Shown here one piece after another: positions 52,362-61,113 of a stretch of DNA of 64,000 nt. The notes under the pieces were generated by a model. That model saw only the letters and a program-made list of their open reading frames with translations, did no database searches and had not been told where the DNA came from. The DNA comes from CAVOHU01 sp963843385. GTDB taxonomy: Bacteria > Acidobacteriota > Vicinamibacteria > Vicinamibacterales > JAKQTR01. Both the position numbers and the translations under genes were made by a program. Location: contig CAWJJY010000007.1 of the NCBI GenBank assembly GCA_963843385.1, forward strand, positions 1,798,001-1,862,000, read 5' to 3'. Numbering within the stretch: the stretch's first letter is position 1; each line of letters opens with the position of its first letter.

Positions 52362-53236
52362 GGGTTCCATCTGATTTCCCCGGATACGATCCGTGCGAGC
52401 CCATCGCTGGTCCTGACGAGCAACGCCCCGTCGTGGTCGACTCCGGCGGTGGTGCCCCGCCACGATCCCGCGGCGTCCTGCCATTCGACAACCGAGCCCA
52501 CACAGGAGGGTGACAGCTGCCGCCACCGATTCAGCACGTCATCCTCGCGTCCATCCGACAGAGCGGAACGGCACCGGGACAGGTGGACCAGCAGGCACGC
52601 CAGCAACGCGCCGCGATCGACGCGGCGACCGAGTTCCTCTTCGATCGAGGTCGCGCGGCTGGCAATCTCCCGCGGATATTCGACCGGCCGCAGGTTGACG
52701 CCGATTCCGACCACTACGAAGCCCGCTCCGTTCAACGACACGCCGGCTTCGGCGAGAATGCCGGCCAGCTTGCGGCGTCCGCACACGAGGTCGTTGGGCC
52801 ACTTGATTTCCGCACGCAGGCCCGTCGTCTCGCGCACGGCGTCGCACAGCGCCACGCCGGCCATCAGCGTCAGCAGCGAAGGCAGCGGTGCTGGCGCTTC
52901 GCCAGGCGACCCGGGGGCTGGCCTCACCCCGGGGCCGGGCTGAGGCGACCGCGGCCGCATGACAACCGAGACATAGAGCCCGGCGCCCGGCGGCGAATAC
53001 CACGTGCGGCCCATTCGCCCGCGCCCGGCGGTCTGCAGCTCGGCGACAACCGTCGTGCCTTCTCCGGCGCCGCCGACGGCCAGCGCGGCCGCTTCATCGT
53101 TGGTCGAGCCAACCGACGCAAAATATGAAAGCGACGCACCGAAGGTCCCCAATTCCAATCGGAGTCCCTGCAGGGCCTCGGCGAGATCGCCAGGCAGCTC
53201 GGCCCGGCCGGACAGGTCAGCGCGATTCGAGTTCAA
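52340..53236 (-). CDS. birA: Biotin--[acetyl-CoA-carboxylase] ligase
   Basis: 298 residues, no N-terminal DNA-binding domain, so a plain ligase. Active-site motifs: biotin/ATP loop AELQTAGRGRMGRTWYSPPGAG, KWPNDLV and the GIGVNLRPVEYP segment. It biotinylates carboxyl carriers. A Pro/Gly-rich insert (SPQPGPGVRPAPGSPGEAPAPLP) interrupts the catalytic domain near residue 100. The frame opens at TTG 53236 inside nadC with no visible ribosome site, so the exact start is uncertain. Confidence 0.88.
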   Translation of the reverse strand: MNSNRADLSGRAELPGDLAEALQGLRLELGTFGASLSYFASVGSTNDEAAALAVGGAGEGTTVVAELQTAGRGRMGRTWYSPPGAGLYVSVVMRPRSPQPGPGVRPAPGSPGEAPAPLPSLLTLMAGVALCDAVRETTGLRAEIKWPNDLVCGRRKLAGILAEAGVSLNGAGFVVVGIGVNLRPVEYPREIASRATSIEEELGRRVDRGALLACLLVHLSRCRSALSDGREDDVLNRWRQLSPSCVGSVVEWQDAAGSWRGTTAGVDHDGALLVRTSDGLARIVSGEIRWNPGLGARG

Positions 53237-54071
53237 GGCAGATGTCGGCCGCGACGGAGGAGTCGGTCAAGGCGCCAAGAGAGAGGTAGGTGACCCCGGC
53301 CGCCGCAAGATCCGGGAACTGGTCGATCGTCACCACTCCGGACACCTCGAGCTTCGCACGCCCGCTACAGAGCCGTGCCGTCTCTCGAATCTCCTCGATC
53401 GAGAAGTGGCTGACGAGCACCGCGGCGACGCCCTGATCGAGCGCCTCCCGGACCTGCGCGATCGATGCCACTTCCAGTTCGATGGGGACGTCGTGGGCCG
53501 AGGCCCTGACCCGTTCGATGGCCGGGCGGATCCCTCCGGCCAGGCGGACGTGATTCGCCTTGATGACCACGCCATCGTCCAGCGTGGCCCGGCCGTTGAC
53601 CCCGCCGCCCAGCCGCACCGCGTGCTTCTCGAGCGGGCGAAGCAGCGGCAGCGTCTTCCGGGTGTCGGCGATCGTGATGCGGCGGCCGGCCGCCTCGACA
53701 CACGCACGCGTCGTCGTTGCGATGCCGGAGAGATGGCGGAGGAAGTTGAGCGCGGTCCGCTCGCCGGTCAGCAGCGCGGTCGCCAACCCTCGGACTTCGC
53801 CAAGCCGTTCGCCCGCCTGGCAGTACTCGCCGTCCTGACGGAGGCGAACCAGCTCCGCGGACGGATCGAGCTGCCGAAACGTCTCGGCAGCGACGTCCAG
53901 GCCGGCCAGCACGCAGGCGCTCCTTGCGAAGATCACGCCGAAGGCCCTGGCATCGGGGGCCACGACCGCGTTGGTCGTGACGTCGCCCCATCCTAGGTCT
54001 TCAGCCAGCGCGCGTCGCACGACGTCGCGATACGAGGCTGCGTCGAGAGCATCCAGTGTGGCTGCGTTCAC
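53217..54071 (-). CDS. nadC: Nicotinate-nucleotide pyrophosphorylase (quinolinate phosphoribosyltransferase)
   Basis: 284 residues. Landmarks: ALAEDLGWGDVTTNA, GERTALNFLRHLSGIAT, DTRKTLPLLRPLEKHAVRLGGGVNGR, KANHVRLAGG and IELEVASIAQ. It makes nicotinate mononucleotide from quinolinate. The strand normally reading LLDN is VLVSHF here: the conserved Asp of that motif is Ser221, and Asn is His222. GTG 54071 overlaps the valS stop (GTGA). Whether the enzyme is active is an open question. Confidence 0.88.
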   Translation of the reverse strand: MNAATLDALDAASYRDVVRRALAEDLGWGDVTTNAVVAPDARAFGVIFARSACVLAGLDVAAETFRQLDPSAELVRLRQDGEYCQAGERLGEVRGLATALLTGERTALNFLRHLSGIATTTRACVEAAGRRITIADTRKTLPLLRPLEKHAVRLGGGVNGRATLDDGVVIKANHVRLAGGIRPAIERVRASAHDVPIELEVASIAQVREALDQGVAAVLVSHFSIEEIRETARLCSGRAKLEVSGVVTIDQFPDLAAAGVTYLSLGALTDSSVAADICLELESR

Positions 54072-56710
54072 GCGCCCAGCTCCGTGAGCATTGCGCCGAG
54101 TTTCCGTTGCCGCTCGGCCACCTCGGCCGCGCGGGCCCGCGTGTCCTCCACCAGCTGCGCCGGCGCGCGCTCGACGAACGACGCCGTCCCCAGCTTGCGT
54201 TCCAGGCCCTCAGCCTCCTTCACGAGGCCGGAGAGTTCCTTGTTGAGGCGATCGATTTCCGCCTGCCGATCCACGACGCCCGAAAGCGGCACGAACAGGT
54301 TGGCGTGTGCGAGCGCGCGCTTGACCGTGTCGGGCCCGGCCGCCACATCGCCGCGGAACTCGAGCCGCTCCAGGCCGGCCACCAGCCTGATGTAGGGCGC
54401 CTGGGCCTCCAGCATCCGTCGCGACATGGCGTCGTGCTCGTCGATGATCGCGGTGATCTTCTTCGAGGGCGGCACCCCCCGCTCCGACCGCACCGTGCGA
54501 ATCGTTGTCACGACTTCCTGGAGATACGCCATGTCCCTGGCAGCCGCCTCGTCCCGCCAGGCCTCCACGCGGTGAGGAAACGCGGTCAGCGAAATCGTCC
54601 GCCCGTCCTCCGGTCGCCGCGGAAGCTTCTGCCAGATCTCCTCGGTGATGAACGGCACCACGGGATGGAGCAGCCGCAGCAGCCGGTCGAGCACCTCGAT
54701 CAGGACGGCGACGGCCTGATCCCGGGCGACGCCGCCCTGGCCGAGGTCCAGCTTGACGAACTCGATATACCAGTCCGCAAACTCGTGCCAGAAGAAATGG
54801 TACAGCCGGTCGCACGCCTGGTCGAACCGGAATGCGGCGAACGAGGTCTCCACCTCGACGGCCAGTTCGCTCACCCCGTTCAGGATCCATCGGTGGATGA
54901 GGGCCAGTTCACCGGAGGGCGGGACGTCGGGCCGCGCGGGCAGCTCGCCGATGTTCATCAGCAGGAACCGCGAAGCGTTCCACACTTTGTTGATGAACTG
55001 CCGGTACCCCTGCATCCGGCCTTCAGAGAGCGGAATGTCCATGCCGGGCGACGCCATGGCGGACAGGGTGAACCGGAGGGCATCCGCGCCGATCTCGTCC
55101 ATCACCGACAGCGGATCGACCACGTTCCCGCGGGACTTGCTCATCTTCTGGCCGCGCTCGTCGCGAACGAGCCCGGTGATGTACACCGTACGGAACGGCA
55201 CGTCGCCGGCGAACTTCAGGCCGAGCATGATCATGCGGGCGACCCAGAAGAAGATGATGTCGAAGGCGGTCAACATCAGCGTCGTCGGGTAGTAGCGCTT
55301 CAGATCGGCTGTCTGGTCCGGCCACCCCATCGTGCTGAACGGCCAGAGCCCGGAACTGAACCACGTGTCCAGCACGTCGGTGTCCTGACGAAGCGCCCCA
55401 CCGCACGTACAGGAGGCTGGATCCTCCTCGGAGACAATCGTCGCGCCGCAGGTATCGCAGTACCACGCCGGGATGCGATGCCCCCACCACAACTGTCGCG
55501 AGATGCACCAGTCGCGGATCTTGCCCATCCATTCGTAATAGGTCTTCGTCCAGTTCTCCGGCACGAACTCGATCCGGCCTTCCTCCACGGCCTTGACCGC
55601 CACGGAGGCCAGCGGCGCGATCCGCACGAACCACTGTGTCGAAAGCAGCGGCTCCACCACCGTGCCGCATCGCTGGCAGTGGCCCACGGCGTGGCGGTGC
55701 TCGACGATCTTCACGAGCAGCCCCTCGGCTTCGAGCTGGTGCACGAGGCCCTTTCGCGCGTGGAAGCGGTCCTGGCCGGCGTACGGCCCCGCATCCGCGG
55801 TCATCTTCCCGTCTTCGTCGATGACCGACACGCTGTCGAGGCCGTGCCGCTGGCCCATGTCGAAGTCGTTCTGATCGTGCGCCGGCGTGACCTTCACGGC
55901 CCCGGTTCCGAACGCGGGATCGACGAAGGCGTCCTCGATGATCTTCAGTTCGCGGCCAAGGACCGGCAGGACGACTCGCGCGCCCGCCATCCCGCGGTAC
56001 CTGTCGTCGTCCGGGTTCACCGCCACGGCCGTGTCGCCCAGCATCGTCTCGGGGCGGGTCGTCGCCACGGTGACATCCTTGCCGCCGTGAGCGCCCGGGT
56101 ACCTGATGTGGTACAGCTTCCCGGCCGATTCCTGGTGATTCACCTCGAGGTCCGAGAGCGCCGTCCGGCACCGGGGACACCAGTTCACCAGGTACTTGCC
56201 CCGGTAGATCAGGCCCTCGTCGTAGAGCGCGACGAACTCGCGGCGCACCGCCCGGCTCAGGCCCGCGTCCAGCGTGAAGCGCTCGCGAGTCCAGTCCACC
56301 GACTCGCCCAGCTTCCTCATCTGGCTCGTGATCGTGCCGTGACATTGCTCGACCCACGCCCAGACGCGCTTCTCGAACTCCTCGCGCCCGAGGTCGTGAC
56401 GGGTCTTGCCTTCGGAGGCCAGCTGTTTCTCGACGACGTTCTGGGTCGCGATGCCGGCGTGGTCCGTGCCGGGCAGCCACAGCACGTCGTACCCCGTCAT
56501 GCGCTTCCACCGCGCGACGATGTCGGGCAGCGTGTGGTTGAGGGCGTGGCCCATGTGGAGGGAGCCCGTCACGTTGGGCGGCGGGAGCACCATGCTGAAG
56601 GGCGGCTTGCCGGATCCTTCGTCTCCCCGGAACGCGCCGATGGACTCCCAGTAGGCGTACCAGCGGGCATCTACTTCACGATGGTCGAAAGCCTTCGGCA
56701 GTTCGGACAT
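54068..56710 (-). CDS. valS: Valyl-tRNA synthetase
   Basis: 880 residues. Class I signature PNVTGSLHMGHALNH (HIGH), editing domain with CIRWCP-like NWCPRCRTALSDLEV zinc-type segment, KMSKS as GQKMSKSRGN, anticodon domain and a C-terminal coiled coil (VDRQAEIDRLNKELSGLVKEAEGLERKL). Charges tRNA-Val. First gene of a run valS-nadC-birA; TTG/ATG alternatives upstream not needed because ATG 56710 (MSELPKAFDHREVDARWY) is standard. Confidence 0.95.
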   Translation of the reverse strand: MSELPKAFDHREVDARWYAYWESIGAFRGDEGSGKPPFSMVLPPPNVTGSLHMGHALNHTLPDIVARWKRMTGYDVLWLPGTDHAGIATQNVVEKQLASEGKTRHDLGREEFEKRVWAWVEQCHGTITSQMRKLGESVDWTRERFTLDAGLSRAVRREFVALYDEGLIYRGKYLVNWCPRCRTALSDLEVNHQESAGKLYHIRYPGAHGGKDVTVATTRPETMLGDTAVAVNPDDDRYRGMAGARVVLPVLGRELKIIEDAFVDPAFGTGAVKVTPAHDQNDFDMGQRHGLDSVSVIDEDGKMTADAGPYAGQDRFHARKGLVHQLEAEGLLVKIVEHRHAVGHCQRCGTVVEPLLSTQWFVRIAPLASVAVKAVEEGRIEFVPENWTKTYYEWMGKIRDWCISRQLWWGHRIPAWYCDTCGATIVSEEDPASCTCGGALRQDTDVLDTWFSSGLWPFSTMGWPDQTADLKRYYPTTLMLTAFDIIFFWVARMIMLGLKFAGDVPFRTVYITGLVRDERGQKMSKSRGNVVDPLSVMDEIGADALRFTLSAMASPGMDIPLSEGRMQGYRQFINKVWNASRFLLMNIGELPARPDVPPSGELALIHRWILNGVSELAVEVETSFAAFRFDQACDRLYHFFWHEFADWYIEFVKLDLGQGGVARDQAVAVLIEVLDRLLRLLHPVVPFITEEIWQKLPRRPEDGRTISLTAFPHRVEAWRDEAAARDMAYLQEVVTTIRTVRSERGVPPSKKITAIIDEHDAMSRRMLEAQAPYIRLVAGLERLEFRGDVAAGPDTVKRALAHANLFVPLSGVVDRQAEIDRLNKELSGLVKEAEGLERKLGTASFVERAPAQLVEDTRARAAEVAERQRKLGAMLTELGA

Positions 56711-56908
56711 GGCGGCGGTCGGATCGCAACGGAGACGGGGTTTGACGCGAGCAGGCCGCGGGCCGGTGACGCGCGGCCGAGAGGACCCGCCAGAAGCGTA
56801 CAGGGTACTCGCTCTGCTCGGTAGGCTTCAAGCGACGAACCCGGCCTTCGACCGGCAGGCTCCGGGGAGCGAGCCCCTCATCGCTGAGGGTCCCGCACGG
56901 GGCGGTCG

Positions 56909-58096
56909 CTACTTGATGGTCGCCTTGACCCGGTCGATTTCCTCCCGGATCAGGCGCTCGGCAATCCGCGAGACCGCATCGGTGACGGCTTCGCGCACGG
57001 TGCGATCGGTCAACCGCTCGATGACCTCGCGCGTCACGCGGTCGACGATCTCATCGACCGCCTGCGCCGTCAGGCCCTGGGCGGGCCAGATCCCGGGCAA
57101 CGGCAGCGCCGTCAGGTCTCCCCGCTCCGCCGCGAGCAGCGCGGAGAACGCCTGCGCGACCGGCGATTGATCCGATCCAGGCAGTGGCTCAGCCGCGGCC
57201 TGCGCGGCCACGCCCGGCGGGGCTGGAGGGAGCAGCGCGGACGCCCTGAACTCGGCAGGACGGGTCGAGGCCATCTCCCCGTCAGCCTGGATGCGAGGAC
57301 TGGCCGGTTCGGCAGGCAGGCCCTGGTCAACAACTGGTGCGCCGGCCTGCGGGGCCGGCTCGGCGAGGTCGGCTGACCGGCCCAACGTGGCAAAAGCGGC
57401 GTCGAGGCGATTGAAATAGTCGTCCAGCGGACGGACACCGGCCCCGCCCTCTCCAACCTCAGCCATCGCGTCGTCGACGCCGGTAACCGGCTGTGGCTCG
57501 CCCGGGATGACGGGGGGGCGCCGCCGGATCCTGACGTCGAAGTCGGGAGCTGCCTCGATCTGCTGGGAGAGCGGCGGAACGTCCGGAGTCTCGGTCGCGA
57601 ACGCGAGTGTGTCGTCGTCGGTCCGAGGGACCGCGGCCTCCTCCGGGGACCAGCGCAACAGATCTGCCGGCATCACATCCGCCGGTTCCGCCTCAGCGGC
57701 AACCGGTGCGGCTTGCGGACGGGCCGCCGAGGTGGCGAGCAGTTCCTTCACCCTGGCAATGACCATCTGCGGCTCGAATGGTTTGGCGAGCACGCCGTCG
57801 CAGGCGGCCGCGCGCGCCCGCTCTTCGTCAACAGGCTCGAACGCGCCGGTCAACAGGAGGACTGGAATGTGCGCAAGGTGGGGCGTGTTCTTGACGTAGG
57901 TCGCCACCTGGTAGCCGTCCCTGCTGGGCATCCCCACGTCGGCCAGGACGATATCGGGCAACTCGGCCTCGATCCGATCGATGGCTTGCTGGCCATCTCC
58001 CACGGCGATGACCTTCACGTCTTCATCGGCGAAGGTCAACTCGATGACGCGCTGGATCGTGACACTGTCGTCGGCGAGAAGCAGCTTGTATGACAT
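56909..58096 (-). CDS. Response regulator with receiver domain and long C-terminal extension
   Basis: 395 residues from ATG 58096 (MSYKLLLADDSVTIQRVIEL); an ATG 12 bp earlier gives four more residues. The receiver domain (1-125) has the acidic pair D9/D10, phospho-acceptor D53 (IVLADVGMP), the Thr of LLLTGAF and Lys of LAKPFEP. A long Pro/Ala-rich spacer (130-320) leads to an amphipathic C-terminal helix (VDEIVDRVTREVIERLTDRTVREAV). No output DNA-binding domain, so the effect is likely protein-protein, as in motility or PilZ-type systems. No histidine kinase adjoins it. Confidence 0.85.
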   Translation of the reverse strand: MSYKLLLADDSVTIQRVIELTFADEDVKVIAVGDGQQAIDRIEAELPDIVLADVGMPSRDGYQVATYVKNTPHLAHIPVLLLTGAFEPVDEERARAAACDGVLAKPFEPQMVIARVKELLATSAARPQAAPVAAEAEPADVMPADLLRWSPEEAAVPRTDDDTLAFATETPDVPPLSQQIEAAPDFDVRIRRRPPVIPGEPQPVTGVDDAMAEVGEGGAGVRPLDDYFNRLDAAFATLGRSADLAEPAPQAGAPVVDQGLPAEPASPRIQADGEMASTRPAEFRASALLPPAPPGVAAQAAAEPLPGSDQSPVAQAFSALLAAERGDLTALPLPGIWPAQGLTAQAVDEIVDRVTREVIERLTDRTVREAVTDAVSRIAERLIREEIDRVKATIK

Positions 58097-58235
58097 AGCC
58101 CCAACCATCTGACCCCAAAGGGGTTATCGCCCGGGCCGCCCCTTTCGCAGGGGAGCCTGTCCCGGCGGTCCCGGAACTTGAGCAGGCACAACGACTTATC
58201 GGAGGCAGACCGGGCGGGGAATAGTAGACGGCACG

Positions 58236-58643
58236 CTAAAGCGTCCCGGCGCGCGACCTCGCGTGGCTGCGGATGAAGTCGATGATCTCCTGCATGGGCG
58301 TACCCGGCCGGAACACGCCGTCAATCCCGATCTCGGCGAGTCGCGGCAGGTCCAGGTCCGGAATGATTCCTCCCAGCACGACCAGCACGTCGTCGAGCCC
58401 CTTCTGCTTGAGCAGTGCCATGACCGCCGGACAAATGTGATTGTGCGCGCCGGAGAGAATGGAGAGCCCGATCACATCGGCGTCTTCCTGCAGCGCGGCC
58501 GTCACGATCTGTTCGGGCGACTGCCGCAGACCGGTATAGACCACTTCCATGCCGGCGTCCCGAAGGGCGCGGGCGATGACCTTGGCGCCGCGGTCGTGTC
58601 CGTCGAGGCCCGGCTTGGCGATGATGACGCGAATCTTGGACAT
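58236..58643 (-). CDS. icmB: B12-binding small subunit of acyl-CoA mutase (IcmB-like)
   Basis: 135 residues, the size of the Streptomyces IcmB. Cobalamin-binding Rossmann fold with KPGLDGHDRGAKVIARAL (DxHxxG; His is the Co ligand), GLSILSGAH and GGIIPDLDLPRL. It carries the adenosylcobalamin used by the large subunit 216 bp upstream in the same direction. Separate large and small subunits are the normal layout of isobutyryl-CoA mutase; related small subunits of methylmalonyl-CoA mutase are also known, so the large subunit decides specificity. Confidence 0.85.
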   Translation of the reverse strand: MSKIRVIIAKPGLDGHDRGAKVIARALRDAGMEVVYTGLRQSPEQIVTAALQEDADVIGLSILSGAHNHICPAVMALLKQKGLDDVLVVLGGIIPDLDLPRLAEIGIDGVFRPGTPMQEIIDFIRSHARSRAGTL

Positions 58644-58823
58644 GGATGATTCGGACCTTATCTGACTGAAGGCATCTACTGACGACCTCCGAGCAGGGGC
58701 TGGAGACTAGCGAATAAGTGCCAGCCGGATTCTGATCGCGCTGCAGCGACGCCCTCTCGGACACATGCCTCGCCCAGGCCCGACGAAACCCTGCTCGAAA
58801 CACCGCGTCGCCGTCACTCGTCC

Positions 58824-58862
58824 CCTGTACCCTGTAACCTATAACCTGTAACCTGTAACCTA
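58824..58862 (-). repeat. Heptanucleotide array at the mutase 3' end
   Basis: Plus-strand 7-mers CCTGTAC, CCTGTAA, CCTATAA, CCTGTAA and CCTGTAA run from 58824 to 58858 in phase. The TAG stop of the mutase (plus CTA, 58860-58862) is the array's first unit reading from the gene. Confidence 0.9.
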
Positions 58863-60533
58863 GATCGTCGGCGTCTCGACGTACTCACCCCAGACTTCCC
58901 GGAGCGCATCGCACATCTCGCCAACCGTCGTATAGGCCCGAGTGGCCTCGATCAGGGCCGGCATCGTATTGCTCTTGCCTTCGGCTGCCCGTCGCAGGTC
59001 GCCCAGCGCCCGGTCCACCCGGGCGTTGTCGCGTTCTCGCCGCAGCGATTGGAGTTTCTCCATCTGGCGCGCCGCGGCGACCTCGTTGATGTAGAGGGTC
59101 GGGATCTGGTGGTCCTCCTCGACCACGTAATCGTTGACGCCGACGATGACCTTTTCCTTGCGTTCGACGGCCTGCTGGAACTTGTATGCGCTGTCGGCGA
59201 TTTCGCGCTGCGGGAAGCCGCGTTCGATCGCAGGCACCATCCCGCCCATGGCGTCGATCGTGTCGAAGTACTCGAGCGCGCCGCGCTCCATCTCCTGCGT
59301 GAGCCGCTCCAGGAAGTACGATCCGCCCAGCGGATCCACGACGTTGGTCACGCCGGTCTCGCTGGCAATGATCTGCTGCGTGCGCAGCGCCAGGGTCGCG
59401 GCTTCCGCCGTCGGCAGCGCGAGCGCTTCATCCAGCGAGTTCGTGTGCAAGGACTGTGTTCCGCCGAGCACGGCAGCCAGCGCCTGGATCGCCGTGCGTA
59501 CCACGTTGTTGTATGGCTGCTGTGCGGTGAGCGACACGCCGGCGGTCTGCGTGTGGAACCGGAGTTTCCAGGACCGTTCGTCCCGGGCACCGAAGCGCTC
59601 AGTCATGACGTCCGCCCAGATCTTGCGCGCCGCCCGGTACTTGGCGATTTCCTCGAAGAAGTCGTTGTGCGCATTGAAGAAGAACGAAATCCGCGGGACG
59701 AACTCATCGACCTGAAGACCCGCCTCCACGCCGTACTGGACGTACTCGACGCCGTCGCGCAGCGTGAACGCCAGCTCCTGGAGCGCGGTGGCCCCGGCCT
59801 CCCGGATGTGATAGCCGCTGACCGAGATCGTGTTCCACTTCGGCACTTCGGACGCGCAGAAGGCGAACACGTCGGTGATCAGCCTCATCGACGGCCGGGG
59901 CGGGTAGATGAACTCCTTCTGGGCTATGAACTCCTTCAGGATATCGTTCTGGATCGTGCCGGAGATTTTCTTCCAGCTGGCGCCCTGCTTCTCGGCCACG
60001 ACCAGGTACATGGCCAGCAGCATCGGCGCCGGGGAATTGATGGTCATCGACGTCGTGATGTCGCCGAGCGCGATGCCATCGAACAGCGTTTCCATGTCGG
60101 CGAGCGACGAGATGCTGACGCCGCACTTTCCCACCTCGCCGAGCGAGAGCTCGTGGTCGGGATCGCGTCCCATCAGCGTCGGCAGGTCGAACGCCACGCT
60201 CAGGCCCGTGCCGCCGGCCGCGAGCAGGTGTTTGTATCGATCATTGGTCTCCTCCGGCGTGCCGAACCCGGAGAACTGCCTCATCGTCCACAGTTTGCCG
60301 CGATAGCCGGAGGGATGAATGCCGCGGGTGTACGGGAACTCGCCGGGGTTGTTCAGATCGCGCGAATAGTCCAGGCCGGCCAGGTCGTCCGCCGTGTAGA
60401 GGCGATTGACCACACGGCCAGAGACGGTCGTGAAGGAGGCCGCGCGTTCGGGCGACCTGGCAATGGTAGGTTGCAGGACGTCTCGTTCCCAGCGCGCGCG
60501 AGGGGAGATGGCGGCCTCGGGGGTCTTGTCCAT
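58860..60533 (-). CDS. icmA: Acyl-CoA mutase large subunit, isobutyryl-CoA-mutase-type (IcmA-like)
   Basis: 557 residues from ATG 60533 (MDKTPEAAISPRARWERD). TIM-barrel catalytic half of the B12-mutase family: PYTRGIHPSGYRGKLWTMRQFSGFGTPEETN, GLSVAFDLPTLMGRDPDHE, TSMTINSPAP, ISVSGYHIREAGA (catalytic-site His) and LGGTQSLHTNSLDEALALPT. The residue matching P. shermanii MCM Tyr89 is Phe87 and that matching Arg207 is Gln205, the pair reported for isobutyryl-CoA mutase (Phe80, Gln198). Neighbour: the IcmB-like subunit. A TATAAT only 9 nt before ATG suggests a near-leaderless mRNA. Confidence 0.85.
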   Translation of the reverse strand: MDKTPEAAISPRARWERDVLQPTIARSPERAASFTTVSGRVVNRLYTADDLAGLDYSRDLNNPGEFPYTRGIHPSGYRGKLWTMRQFSGFGTPEETNDRYKHLLAAGGTGLSVAFDLPTLMGRDPDHELSLGEVGKCGVSISSLADMETLFDGIALGDITTSMTINSPAPMLLAMYLVVAEKQGASWKKISGTIQNDILKEFIAQKEFIYPPRPSMRLITDVFAFCASEVPKWNTISVSGYHIREAGATALQELAFTLRDGVEYVQYGVEAGLQVDEFVPRISFFFNAHNDFFEEIAKYRAARKIWADVMTERFGARDERSWKLRFHTQTAGVSLTAQQPYNNVVRTAIQALAAVLGGTQSLHTNSLDEALALPTAEAATLALRTQQIIASETGVTNVVDPLGGSYFLERLTQEMERGALEYFDTIDAMGGMVPAIERGFPQREIADSAYKFQQAVERKEKVIVGVNDYVVEEDHQIPTLYINEVAAARQMEKLQSLRRERDNARVDRALGDLRRAAEGKSNTMPALIEATRAYTTVGEMCDALREVWGEYVETPTI

Positions 60534-61113
60534 ATCGAGGCGATTATACCTGCTAAGCCGCGGTCGCTGCCTGGCGGCTGGACTGCGTCTTGACTTCGCT
60601 CGCGCCCGAGCGGTACGCTGGGCGGCGGTCTGCTCCGGGAGCCCGCACCGCCTCCCGCGGCCTCCGGTGAAGACCCGCGTCGAACCACACGTCCCCCCTC
60701 CCCCCGCCGAATGGATGACGTACCCGTGCCAGACCATCGACCCGGGCGTCTCCAGGGGCAATCAGCCGTCGGAGTGCGGCCCGGGCGGTCCCTGCGACTG
60801 GCACGGCGGGTCTGAATCGTCGATGCGTGGCGCGAGCGGCAGCGATCAGGTTCGAGTTGTAACCGTTGCGCGGACGGGTGGCAGATAGGCCAGGGGTGGC
60901 CGTGGCACGGACCACCCCGCTCCTCTGGCGCTGGCCCACCCACGTGTTCCCGAGTGCCCCCGCAGGGTCAGCCGGACGGGATTCCGGACCGGCATGGCCA
61001 AGGAGGTGTCAGCACGTCTCGGATCCGACGGCGCGTCGCGTCTCCCCACTCATGATTGCAGGATGAACTCAATTCATAGGCCGGCCGCACCGCGAGCCGG
61101 AGGAGAAACAGCA
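60534..61113. other. 580-bp intergenic region between divergent icmA and gdhA genes
   Basis: Contains the icmA -10 element (60543-60548 region) at one end and a strong Shine-Dalgarno (GGAGGAG, 61099-61105) for gdhA at the other. All longer frames in between are Arg/Pro-rich without homology-like segments. No tRNA, palindromic operator or recognised riboswitch is visible. Confidence 0.5.
60543..60548 (-). promoter_or_regulatory. -10 element of icmA, consistent with a near-leaderless transcript
   Basis: TATAAT on the minus strand ends 9 nt before the icmA ATG. A start site 7-9 nt downstream of the -10 would put the 5' end at or within 3 nt of the ATG. No Shine-Dalgarno precedes it. No -35 match is visible. 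Confidence 0.45.

Noticed and set aside
60406..60888. Plus-strand open frame in the icmA/gdhA gap
   Set aside because: Overlaps the icmA 5' end, no ribosome site, no domain-like segments.
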